Both the position numbers and the translations under genes were made by a program. Below the pieces are notes generated by a model. That model worked only from the letters and a program-made list of their open reading frames with translations. It ran no database searches and was not told the origin of the DNA. Source: Bacillus sp. 491mf (lineage in GTDB: Bacteria; Bacillota; Bacilli; Bacillales; Bacillaceae_G). From it: 64,000 nucleotides of DNA. The stretch is from positions 1 to 64,000 of the forward strand of contig NZ_FOLV01000006.1 of the NCBI RefSeq assembly GCF_900112415.1, in the 5' to 3' direction. Positions 17,608 to 25,668 of this stretch are shown here, in pieces (the first letter of the stretch is position 1; the number at the start of each line of letters is the position of its first letter).

Positions 17608-18840
17608 TTAGAAAACCACTGGTAGATTTGCAAGAGAACGGAATTTGCTATAGTTATAAATCAGTTGATCCGGTTCGATTGCTAGGCGAAGCTTAGGAAA
17701 CCGCTGTAACAATGTCCCAAATGCAATTTGTCCTTCTAGACGCGCTAGCGGAGCTCCCAAACAGTAGTGTATACCAGTGCCAAATGCTAAATGATTATTT
17801 TCCTTCCGTGTAATATTCAATGTTTCTGGAGAAGGGAATTTCTGTGGATCAATATTTGCGGCAGCTAGAGAGAACAGAACTAATTCGCCTTTGCGAATCT
17901 TTTTTCCATGTATTATTATATCTTCACCAGCAAAACGGTTAGCAATCATAATTGGACCAGCATAGCGCAATAGTTCGTCGACGGCGGAAGGGAGTAGGGA
18001 AGGATTATGCCGCAGTAAATTCATTTGTTCAGGATGTTGAAGCAACGCCAGTACGCCATTACCGATTAGATTGACTGTCGTTTCATGTCCGGCAATAATG
18101 AGCAGCCAGATTGTCGAAAGAAGCTCGTTCTTACTCAATTTGTCTTCTTGCTCTTGCGCTTGAACTAGTGCGCTCATCAAATCATCATCAGGATTTAGGC
18201 GCTTTTCGTTCAGCAAAACTTCGATGTAATGAATAAACTTTTCGAGTGTTGCAGTAACTGCAGTCATCTGACGAGGATCTAGAGCAGCGTTCATGAGTTC
18301 TTGTGTCCATTCGCGAAACTGGTTTCGATCAGCTGCGGGAATCCCGAGCATCTCTGAAATGACAATAAGAGGGAGAGGATAAGCAAAATCCACAATAATA
18401 TCCATCTTTCCTTGTTCCTGTACAGCAGCCAACAATTCGTCGGCAATTTGCTGAGTACGGGGACGAAGGTTCTCGATTATACACGGTGTAAAGGCTTTAG
18501 AGACTAGCCGACGTAGGCGCGTATGATCAGGAGGATCTACCGTAAGCATATTTGGCATATTCATTATCCATTCAAACAATTTACTCACAGATGTATTCTC
18601 CTCAATGGATGTCTGCTTATCATGGGGCGGTGTGAATTTTCGCAAATCTTTGAGGAAACGGGGATCTTTTAGTATAGTAACAACATCATCATAGTGCAAT
18701 GCGACCCATGCCCCTCCCATGCCATAAAAGTCATCAAGGTAAAAAAGACGCTCTTGTTGCTCGATGAGGTTTTTATAGAACATCATCGGATTACGCATAG
18801 TTTCCGGCGAGTTAAAATCGCCAATAGTGATTTTTTTCAT
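17608..18840 (-). CDS. Second cytochrome P450 (CYP107-like)
   Basis: 410 residues with the full P450 signature set: VDPPDHTRLRRLV (about 120), I-helix AGHETT (about 250), ELLRYAGP (about 290) and haem motif FGTGIHYCLGAPLARLE (about 353). Soluble class I enzyme; substrate unknown. It faces the first P450 convergently. Its DNA is visibly richer in G+C and in codons such as CTG, GCG and CGC than the neighbours, which suggests acquisition from another bacillus. GGAGGAAACGA precedes the ATG. Confidence 0.92.
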   Translation of the reverse strand: MKKITIGDFNSPETMRNPMMFYKNLIEQQERLFYLDDFYGMGGAWVALHYDDVVTILKDPRFLKDLRKFTPPHDKQTSIEENTSVSKLFEWIMNMPNMLTVDPPDHTRLRRLVSKAFTPCIIENLRPRTQQIADELLAAVQEQGKMDIIVDFAYPLPLIVISEMLGIPAADRNQFREWTQELMNAALDPRQMTAVTATLEKFIHYIEVLLNEKRLNPDDDLMSALVQAQEQEDKLSKNELLSTIWLLIIAGHETTVNLIGNGVLALLQHPEQMNLLRHNPSLLPSAVDELLRYAGPIMIANRFAGEDIIIHGKKIRKGELVLFSLAAANIDPQKFPSPETLNITRKENNHLAFGTGIHYCLGAPLARLEGQIAFGTLLQRFPKLRLAIEPDQLIYNYSKFRSLANLPVVF

Positions 18841-19031
18841 TCGTTTCCTCCTTGTCAGTATAACTAGTGAATAATATGGCGTTCATACTCCTCTTTAACG
18901 TACAGCTCTATGACCGTAAAACGATTCATCTGATTCTTAGACGTAATCAAATGACTATATTTCTCTTCAAGAGCAAAGAAAACAATTCCTTCTTTTTCAA
19001 CCTAAGTAGAAGAAAAAGCAAACACGTATCT

Positions 19032-19132
19032 TGGTTGAACCAATCGGGCTTTTACGGGCAGTTATCCCCCACCTATCTTCTTCGTTTCTCTCTTAACCTT
19101 GAGGTGGGGGTCTTACTGCCCGTTAATGCGGG
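19032..19132 (+). repeat. bcr1-type repeat (copy 2), 5' half missing
   Basis: Starts TGGTTGAACCAATCGGGC and ends CGTTAATGCGGG followed by ATAAA. It keeps the stem ACGGGCAG...CTGCCCGT and the inner CCCCCACCT...AGGTGGGGG stem, but the first hairpin of the full element is absent. This copy shows the uninterrupted loop (about 27 bp) that is filled by the nested repeat in copy 1. Confidence 0.75.
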
Positions 19133-19242
19133 ATAAATGTTTTCTCTTGACCTGAAATGCGTTTCATACATTATAACTAAGATGTTGCACATGAGAACGA
19201 TATCATTTATCGCATATATAGAAACGAAAGTAGGAGACAGTG

Positions 19243-20097
19243 ATGAAACTTATCGCAATTGATTTAGATGGAACGCTTCTTACATCAAAGAAAGTAATTA
19301 GTGAAGAAAATATAGCAGCTATTAAGGAGTGTCAAGAAAAAGGGCATGTTGTAGCTATTTGTACAGGGCGCTCTATGACAGATGTTCAAAAGCTTTTGGA
19401 AGAAACAAATTTACAATGTCCAATTATTGCAGAAAATGGTGCGATTTTGTATTTGGATAATGAAATGTTGCAACGATATCCAATTACAAATGGACATGCA
19501 GAAGAAATCGTTGATTATTTAGAAGAAAAAAATATATCTTACCAATTGTATACAGATCAAGGTGTATATATTCCAGAATACGGAGAAAAAATCATTCAAC
19601 TTGAGATGGATTTTATCATTAACTCGGATATGCATGTTGATGAAGAAGAATTGAAACAAATCGCAGCATTATATTTACAGCATACTGAAACGAAAACAAT
19701 CGAAAGTTGCAAACCGCTATTTTCAGAGCCAGTTCATATTCATAAAATTCTCCCATTCTCGTATCAAAGGGAAAAATTAAAATTATTAAAGAAGCAATTC
19801 ATAGATAACGAGGAGCTATCGATTACGGCATCTTACTGGCACAATCTAGAGATAAATCATATTCATGCTCAAAAAGGGAACGGCTTATATACACTAGCAA
19901 ATCATTTAGGAATATTAAAAGAACACACCGTTGCAATCGGTGATGGTTTAAATGATATGTCTATGATGGAAAAGGCAAATATATCAATTGCAATGGGGAA
20001 TGCAGTGGAAGAGATTCAAGTACTTTGTCGTTACAAAACACTTTCAAATGATGATCACGGTGTTGCTCATGCACTTCGCCATTATGTTATTGGATGA
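19243..20097 (+). CDS. Cof-type HAD-IIB phosphatase
   Basis: 284 residues with HAD motifs: I, AIDLDGTLL (nucleophile and acid aspartates, residues 4-12); II, ICTGR (about 42); III, the lysine near QKGNGLY (about 208); IV, IGDGLNDMSMM (about 232). The inserted cap between motifs II and III is type C2B, so it is a Cof/YidA-like sugar-phosphate or flavin-phosphate phosphatase. The ATG at 19243 is preferred to the preceding GTG because of the AGGAGACAGTG spacing. Confidence 0.9.
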   Translation: MKLIAIDLDGTLLTSKKVISEENIAAIKECQEKGHVVAICTGRSMTDVQKLLEETNLQCPIIAENGAILYLDNEMLQRYPITNGHAEEIVDYLEEKNISYQLYTDQGVYIPEYGEKIIQLEMDFIINSDMHVDEEELKQIAALYLQHTETKTIESCKPLFSEPVHIHKILPFSYQREKLKLLKKQFIDNEELSITASYWHNLEINHIHAQKGNGLYTLANHLGILKEHTVAIGDGLNDMSMMEKANISIAMGNAVEEIQVLCRYKTLSNDDHGVAHALRHYVIG

Positions 20098-20197
20098 ACT
20101 TAATTTGCTATTTAGACCACGGCCTAAAAGTGTTAAAAAAGCAAAGAGGATATGAGCAGAAAATTGTTCTTATAAGTTCAATTATTTAAATTTCATA

Positions 20198-20344
20198 CTA
20201 TATAAATGCAAATAAAAAAACGACATAAAAACCCTCTTTCTGTGTAGGCGGGCAAGAGCATCTGGCCATGCATAGAAGCGGTCAAGGCCTTTTTCTACCA
20301 CATGCAAGGTTTAAAACAAAAGGAGAAAGCAGGGAGTGCAGGTC
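20198..20344. repeat. About 150-bp direct repeat, copy A (left of kinase gene)
   Basis: Begins near TATATAAATGCAAATAAAAA and ACGACATAAAAA, then GGGCAAGAGCATCTGGCC, GGTCAAGGCC and GTTTAAAACAAAAGGAG. The same blocks recur in the same order at 22398-22550. An internal GGCC...GGCC hairpin followed by TTTTT is present, so an RNA role is possible. No protein is encoded. Confidence 0.6.
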
Positions 20345-20455
20345 ATGTCGTATTCTGCATAGCAGCGACTTATAAAGAAAAGTGGAGCCGACTGTTTAGG
20401 AGGCAGAGCTAGACAAAGATGTCGAAAAGTTAAAATGAATATATAGTGAAATATG

Positions 20456-20494
20456 CAAAAAAGAACAAAGTATGTCGAAATTTGTTCTTTTTTG
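20456..20494 (+). terminator. Hairpin terminator in 20098-20679 gap
   Basis: AAAAGAACAAA and TTTGTTCTTTTTT arms. The rest of this 580-bp gap holds the repeat copy A and no gene that I can see. Confidence 0.65.
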
Positions 20495-20679
20495 TGTGTT
20501 TTTATCCACTTTTCTTCTCTATCGTATTGAAAAATAAAAAAATTCCTAAATCACACTATTTTTCTATGTACCTTGATGAATTTAATTCGTATAATGGAAA
20601 AGTTGAGTAAATTTACAAATTAAACACAATTGAAAAATCAATATATACATGTGAATTACAGATATAGGAGTTGGCGGAT

Positions 20680-22416
20680 ATGTATCGGCTTACAGAACTT
20701 ATTGATATACAAGAAATACAAACAATGGCAGAACAATTTTATTTTTTAACACATATTTCACATCAGCTTCTTGATTGCGATCAAGAGACAATATTTCATT
20801 ACGGCACACAATCCAATGACACAAATTTACATACAAAAATTCATATCCCGATTATAATCAATGAACACGCTATTGGTGATTTTATCATTTTTTCTCCACA
20901 AGATCATATTGATTCTTGTACAATATATTTCAAATCTCTTGTAGCACTTATGACTAATATAGGAATGAATAAATTGCAACAACTTCAAAAGAAGCGATCA
21001 ATACCTACTGAAAATTTATATACTATTTTACAAAACATGCCTGTGATGGTTGATGCATTTGCTGAAGAAGGTACGTTTTCGATATGGAATCGAGAATGTG
21101 AACTCGTAACAGGGTATAGTGCAGCTGAAATTGTTAACAATCCTCACGCATTAGAACTGCTTTATCCTGATGAAGGATATCGAAATCAAGCGCTAAATGA
21201 ATTTTTCGTTCGTGGTAAAAACTTTCGTGATTGGGAAATGACGCTTACTTGTAAAAATGGTGATAAGAAAACGATTATGTGGTCAAATCTATCAGAAGAA
21301 TTCCCTGTTCCTGGGTATAGCCACTGGGCAATTGGTGTCGATATTACACATCGAAAAAAGATTGAAGAAGAGCTCATCCAAAAATCCTCAGAGTTAGAAC
21401 TAATCTTTAAAGCACTTCCAGATTTATGCTTTTTAATAGATCTAGATGGAATAATTTTTGATTATAAGGCTGGTTGTTCAGAGAAATTTTATATGCCTAC
21501 TGAACAATTTATGGGCAAAAGTTTTCAAGATGTTTTACCTTCTGATGCTGCCGAGCAATTACATGAAGCAATTATAAAGGTACAAGAAAATAATTCTATA
21601 GAAGTTGTAGACTACTCCTTACCGATGCATGATAGTGTGTATTATTTTGAAGCACGATGTTTACCGCTTTTAACAGATACAATTATGATTCTTGTTCGTG
21701 ATATTACAGAACGAAAAAAGACAACTGAACTATTGAATAAATCAGATACATTAGCCGCAGTTAGTCAACTTGCTGCAGGAGTTGCACACGAAGTACGAAA
21801 TCCGTTAACTGTCATTAAAGGATTTATACAATTACTACAAATTCAAATGAGTAATGATACAGATTATTTTCCACTTATGATTTCTGAAATTGAACGCATT
21901 GAATCTATTATTCATGAGTTTTTATCGATTGCAAAACCGGAAATTATTTCTTTTGAAAAAAAGAACCTTTGTTTTATATTAGAAAATGTTGTCTCATTAA
22001 TTAACACAAAGGCAATTATGACAAATATTCATATCACATTCCAAACGGATCCTCAATTCTTATATATAGATTGTTGCGAAAAACAGTTAAAACAAGTATT
22101 TATAAACGTTCTACAAAATTCTATTGAAGCAATGCCAAACGGAGGAAAGATCATAATTACTGCCAAGAAGACAAGCGATACTGAGGTAATGATTTGTATT
22201 TCCGATGAGGGAGTAGGTATTCCGGAAGAAAGAATTATAAAACTTGGAGAACCTTTTTATAGCACAAAAGAAAAAGGGACAGGAATTGGCTTAATGATTA
22301 GTTATAAAATTATTGAACGTCATCAAGGCAGAATTTTTATAACGAGTAAGGTTGGAGTAGGGACTTCAGTGAAAATCTACTTACCAATTTCTCAAACTTA
22401 TATAAATGCAAATTAA
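20680..22416 (+). CDS. Soluble PAS-PAS sporulation-type sensor histidine kinase
   Basis: About 578 residues, no membrane segment. An N-terminal sensor region (1-100) is followed by two PAS domains (about 105-225 and 240-350), then HisKA with the phospho-acceptor His in AAGVAHEVRNPLTVIKGF (about 370), and an HATPase domain with N-box (QNSIEAMPNGG), G1 (ISDEGVGIP) and G2 (GTGIGLMISYKI). This layout fits the orphan Kin-type kinases that feed the Spo0A phosphorelay. ATG at 20680 has AGGAG 9 bases upstream. The last residues YINAN and the stop are encoded by a direct repeat also found upstream, so the C-terminus may have been replaced. Confidence 0.88.
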   Translation: MYRLTELIDIQEIQTMAEQFYFLTHISHQLLDCDQETIFHYGTQSNDTNLHTKIHIPIIINEHAIGDFIIFSPQDHIDSCTIYFKSLVALMTNIGMNKLQQLQKKRSIPTENLYTILQNMPVMVDAFAEEGTFSIWNRECELVTGYSAAEIVNNPHALELLYPDEGYRNQALNEFFVRGKNFRDWEMTLTCKNGDKKTIMWSNLSEEFPVPGYSHWAIGVDITHRKKIEEELIQKSSELELIFKALPDLCFLIDLDGIIFDYKAGCSEKFYMPTEQFMGKSFQDVLPSDAAEQLHEAIIKVQENNSIEVVDYSLPMHDSVYYFEARCLPLLTDTIMILVRDITERKKTTELLNKSDTLAAVSQLAAGVAHEVRNPLTVIKGFIQLLQIQMSNDTDYFPLMISEIERIESIIHEFLSIAKPEIISFEKKNLCFILENVVSLINTKAIMTNIHITFQTDPQFLYIDCCEKQLKQVFINVLQNSIEAMPNGGKIIITAKKTSDTEVMICISDEGVGIPEERIIKLGEPFYSTKEKGTGIGLMISYKIIERHQGRIFITSKVGVGTSVKIYLPISQTYINAN

Positions 22417-22550
22417 AAAAACGACATAAAAATCACTTTTTTAAGGGAGGACGAGAGCGTATGGCCGTGTATTGAAGTGGTCAGCGCCTTTTCCTGCCAC
22501 CTGCCACATTCGGGATTTAAAACAAAGGGAGCCGGCAAGAGTAACGGTCA
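22398..22550. repeat. Direct repeat, copy B (overlaps kinase 3' end)
   Basis: Shares TATAAATGCAAAT, AAAAACGACATAAAAA, GAGAGCGTATGGCC, GTGGTCAGCGCC and GATTTAAAACAAAGGGAG with copy A at 20198-20344. It starts inside the last five codons of the kinase gene. The two copies lie in the same orientation about 2.2 kb apart. Confidence 0.6.
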
Positions 22551-22704
22551 GATGTTCTTTTTTATTTAAGTGCAACGGTAAAAACAAAGAGAAAAAACAT
22601 GTGCAAGTGATGTAAAACAATACTTATAATTAACTCCTCTAATTTTTGTCCATGCCAGGATACTTACATATTTTCGAACTCTATTTCTTCCTGGGGTACA
22701 GACC

Positions 22705-22756
22705 CATGTCCATCAAGCTAAGAAATCAAGTTGCCCCATCACCATCAAGTTAAGAA
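22705..22756 (+). repeat. Two tandem IS231-like left ends
   Basis: CATGTCCATCAAGCTAAGAA (22705-22724) and CATCACCATCAAGTTAAGAA (22737-22756) are each close to the IS231 terminal repeat and lie 32 bases apart in the same orientation. No transposase follows. They are probably scars of repeated insertion or imprecise loss. Apart from these and repeat copy B the gap 22417-22980 holds nothing I can assign. Confidence 0.5.
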
Positions 22757-22980
22757 ATCACGTCACCAAAAAAATAAAAAAGCTAGCCTACGATAAAATT
22801 TAATTTATCAGAAGTGAATAACTAGGCTTTATTTCTCCCTCTAGATGGCCATTAAAGTGCTATTAGCCAAAATAAAAATGGATGTTGTGCTAAAATTAAT
22901 GTGAGATTGTGAAAATTTGTACTTAAACCAAAGGTCAATTTTAGTCAAGAAATAAAGTGGAATAGGAAGTGGGATAAGCT

Positions 22981-24051
22981 GTGAAAAGTTCAAGACACAG
23001 GCTTGAAAGTATTCGTGTACTTGTTAATGAAATACTTGATTTGGACAGCGGAGTTAACAGGCAAAAAGCTTATGCTCAACTTAATGGAGTATCATCTTTC
23101 GCTTCGATGCTTGCAATGAAGAGAGGATTAGAAACAGAAATTGCGGCTATCACAGGTTTGCTTCACAACTATTATTTCTATAAAACTGGTATCAGTTATT
23201 TTCCGGGTATTAATAGTGCTGAAACCGTTAGACCGATCATAAGAGATTTAAATATTTTTTCTAAGGATGAACAACTTACCATTCTTCGGGCAATATTCTA
23301 CCAGAATCAGCGTGGGAAAGTCCACGGTCCATACGATGAGTTAATCAAAGATGCTATTATGCTCAATAATTTCTTTCAGAACTTGGATCACACCGTATCT
23401 CATATGGATGTTCAAAGATTTCATAATGTATTTGGTGAATTATCCATTCCAAAGGACCAATTTGAAGAAGTAGTTCCAACTAATCATAATGAAAAGATTA
23501 CAAAAAACGAAAAAGATAAACGAAGCTTGTTGGCCGATATTTCAGAAGAACTAGCAAGTCAAAACATTATTGGTATTCCGGAAAATAAACTGTATACGGA
23601 AATTTGCCATTATTGGCCTGATCCAGATATATATAAAGTACTCCAAGGGAATTGGTGTGCAGCATTCGTATACCATTGCTGTATGCAGGCAGGAATTTTG
23701 CTGCCGATACGTTATCCAAACGGTAATTATCGACTAGCTGGTGTAGGTGCTATATTTGAGTGGGCTCTACTGCCCGAAACTGGATTTTTTTATTATGATG
23801 ACCAGAACTCTAGACCACAACGCGGCGATATAGTTATTTATGAAAAACTTTTATCAAATAATTCTCACGACCATATTGGAATTGTCCTTGATCGCGAAGA
23901 CCAGGAAATTCTTGTCGCAGAAGGGAACAGAGATAATGAGAACTATTCAAGCGTATTTCGTAGGTGTAGGGATCGCAACATTCTAGGCTATATTCGAATC
24001 GACAATGAATACGAATTTCATTTTGATGGTGACTATAATCCTATCATTTAA
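22981..24051 (+). CDS. HD-like domain fused to CHAP/NlpC-type cysteine peptidase domain
   Basis: 356 residues, GTG start, no signal peptide. Residues 1-150 are helical and look like a worn HD domain (ETEIAAITGLLHNYYFYKTG; the usual HD is HN). A polar linker (about 150-190) leads to a C-terminal domain (about 195-345) with papain-like CHAP features: catalytic Cys in GNWCAAFVYHCC (about 222), RPQRGDIVIYE (about 279), His in SHDHIGIVLDRE (about 297) and AEGNRDNENYSSV. CHAP domains normally cleave peptidoglycan or peptide amides outside the cell, so a cytoplasmic location would be unusual. Flanked by IS scars. Confidence 0.6.
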   Translation: MKSSRHRLESIRVLVNEILDLDSGVNRQKAYAQLNGVSSFASMLAMKRGLETEIAAITGLLHNYYFYKTGISYFPGINSAETVRPIIRDLNIFSKDEQLTILRAIFYQNQRGKVHGPYDELIKDAIMLNNFFQNLDHTVSHMDVQRFHNVFGELSIPKDQFEEVVPTNHNEKITKNEKDKRSLLADISEELASQNIIGIPENKLYTEICHYWPDPDIYKVLQGNWCAAFVYHCCMQAGILLPIRYPNGNYRLAGVGAIFEWALLPETGFFYYDDQNSRPQRGDIVIYEKLLSNNSHDHIGIVLDREDQEILVAEGNRDNENYSSVFRRCRDRNILGYIRIDNEYEFHFDGDYNPII

Positions 24052-24451
24052 ATTCTGTGCACCAATAGTTTATTAATATGTAAGTTTGATATTTCTCCCT
24101 TCTTATCAAACTAACGAGAGTTAGAAAAACATTTCATTATTTAAAAATAAAAAATATTCGAAGTGAAGAGGGGGGATATAAAACTCTGATTTTTCTATTT
24201 ACTGTAGAAAAATCAAGGTTTTTAACCTCTAAAAAATAGCTTAGCGTGGGTCTTATGTCAAAAAGATGGGTTTCTATATCGAAATTTACTTAACGTGTTT
24301 TTTTCGATTGCGCTGTCTGTACCCCTTCTTTAAGAACTGATTATGCATTTTCTCATCTAATTTTAATCTTCCTTTCATCGTCTTTTCCATTTTTATGGTT
24401 AGAATATAAACGAACAATCACTTTCCATAATTACAGAAGGAGGAGGGGGAA
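24052..24451. other. 400-bp gap without a gene
   Basis: A hairpin GATTTTTCTA...TAGAAAAATC lies at about 24190-24221 and may end the upstream transcript. I see no coding region or recognisable RNA in the remainder. GAAGGAGGAGGGGG at its end is the ribosome site of the next gene. Confidence 0.5.
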
Positions 24452-24982
24452 TTGTCAAAAATTTTATTAAATCAAATTTTTCATCTGTCCATAAAAATTA
24501 TAGGGGCTTGTATTATTGCATTTGGTGTTGCAATGTTAGTTTTGGATTTTATGTTAGGGAATCAAATAGCATTAAAAGGTCTGAATAAAAATCTTGGATC
24601 CCTCGCAGAATATGGAGCAATTGCAGCAGGTTCCTTATGGTTATTTCGTAATATTTGGTTGTTTTTGCATAAGAGGAAAGTAATAGTGGCCAAATACACA
24701 AAAGAACTTTATATGTTATTAAAGCGGTATCATACGTTTATCGGGTATGCGGTTTTTGCGGTTTCTGTTAGTCATGGGATATATTTTTTAATAGTAGGTA
24801 GCCGTCATATGACTCTTATTTATAGTGGCATTTTCACTTTAATAGGATTAATTCTTCTTGTCATAGCTGGTATACTTTTAGACAGACTGAAAGATAAGAA
24901 AAAATATGTAACGTATCGTAAAGCTCATCAAATTGTGGCTATTATATTTGGAATTGGATTACTTGTTCACCTTGTTGTATAG
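24452..24982 (+). CDS. Four- to six-helix membrane protein with paired histidines (b-type cytochrome-like)
   Basis: 176 residues, TTG start after a very strong GGAGGAGGGGG site. Hydrophobic segments at about 12-30, 48-66, 93-110, 122-142 and 158-176. Histidines sit near helix ends in KRYHTFIGY, SVSHGIYFL, KAHQIVAII and LLVHLVV, a spacing like the bis-His haem ligands of cytochrome b561 or ferric reductase-like proteins. The stop is 11 bases before the likely start of a response regulator, so it is the first gene of a four-gene stretch with a two-component system and a BcrC-like phosphatase. Confidence 0.55.
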   Translation: MSKILLNQIFHLSIKIIGACIIAFGVAMLVLDFMLGNQIALKGLNKNLGSLAEYGAIAAGSLWLFRNIWLFLHKRKVIVAKYTKELYMLLKRYHTFIGYAVFAVSVSHGIYFLIVGSRHMTLIYSGIFTLIGLILLVIAGILLDRLKDKKKYVTYRKAHQIVAIIFGIGLLVHLVV

Positions 24983-24993
24983 GAGTGAAAATA

Positions 24994-25668
24994 TTGCAAC
25001 GTATTTTAATTATTGAAGATGAAGAAAGTTTAGCGGAATTTTTAGAGTTAGAACTAAAGTACGAAGGATATGCAGTAGACGTTGTGTATGATGGAAGAAA
25101 AGGGTTAGAAACGGCTCTTGAACATAATTATGACATCATTCTTCTTGATTTAATGCTTCCAAGTCTTAATGGAATAGAAGTATGTCGCCGATTACGTGCA
25201 ACAAAGGAAACACCGATTATTATGTTAACAGCTCGTGATAGTATTATGGATCGTGTAACCGGATTAGATAGCGGTGCAGATGATTATTTACCAAAGCCTT
25301 TTGCCATTGAAGAACTATTAGCAAGAATGCGTGTGATTTTGAGACGAAATCAAAAAGAAGAGCATAAAACTAAACTTCTTTTAAGATTTAAAGATTTAGA
25401 ACTTGATGTAGAGTCTCGAACTTTACACAAAACAGCAGAGATAATTGAGTTAACAAATAAAGAATTTGAGTTACTTATGATGTTTATGAAAAATGTTAAT
25501 CGTGTTTTGACAAGAGACATGCTTTTAGAGCAAGTCTGGGGATACAATGCAGTCGTAGAGACGAATATAGTAGACGTATATGTTCGTTATTTACGTAATA
25601 AATTGAATAGCCATGACAAAGAAAACTATATTCAAACTGTCAGAGGCGTAGGATATGTGATGCGATGA
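24994..25668 (+). CDS. OmpR/PhoB-family response regulator
   Basis: About 224 residues. Receiver domain (1-115) with acidic pocket IIEDEE, phospho-acceptor Asp in IILLDLMLP (about 50), Thr in IIMLTARD and Lys in YLPKPF; winged-helix domain (about 128-222) ending NIVDVYVRYLRNKL and TVRGVGYVMR. TTG at 24994 is 8 bases after AGGAG; the GTG at 24985 would overlap that site. Stop overlaps the kinase start (ATGA-type coupling). Confidence 0.93.
   Translation: MQRILIIEDEESLAEFLELELKYEGYAVDVVYDGRKGLETALEHNYDIILLDLMLPSLNGIEVCRRLRATKETPIIMLTARDSIMDRVTGLDSGADDYLPKPFAIEELLARMRVILRRNQKEEHKTKLLLRFKDLELDVESRTLHKTAEIIELTNKEFELLMMFMKNVNRVLTRDMLLEQVWGYNAVVETNIVDVYVRYLRNKLNSHDKENYIQTVRGVGYVMR

Noticed and set aside
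18867-19136. An 89-codon plus-strand frame
   Set aside because: It runs through the bcr1 repeat, lacks a ribosome site and gives a peptide with no protein-like features.
22705-22756. Start of a CRISPR-like array
   Set aside because: Only two units, which differ from each other and match IS231 ends; no spacers of even length.
24985-24993. GTG at 24985 as start of the response regulator
   Set aside because: The AGGAG ribosome site overlaps it; TTG at 24994 has normal spacing and the receiver domain starts there.
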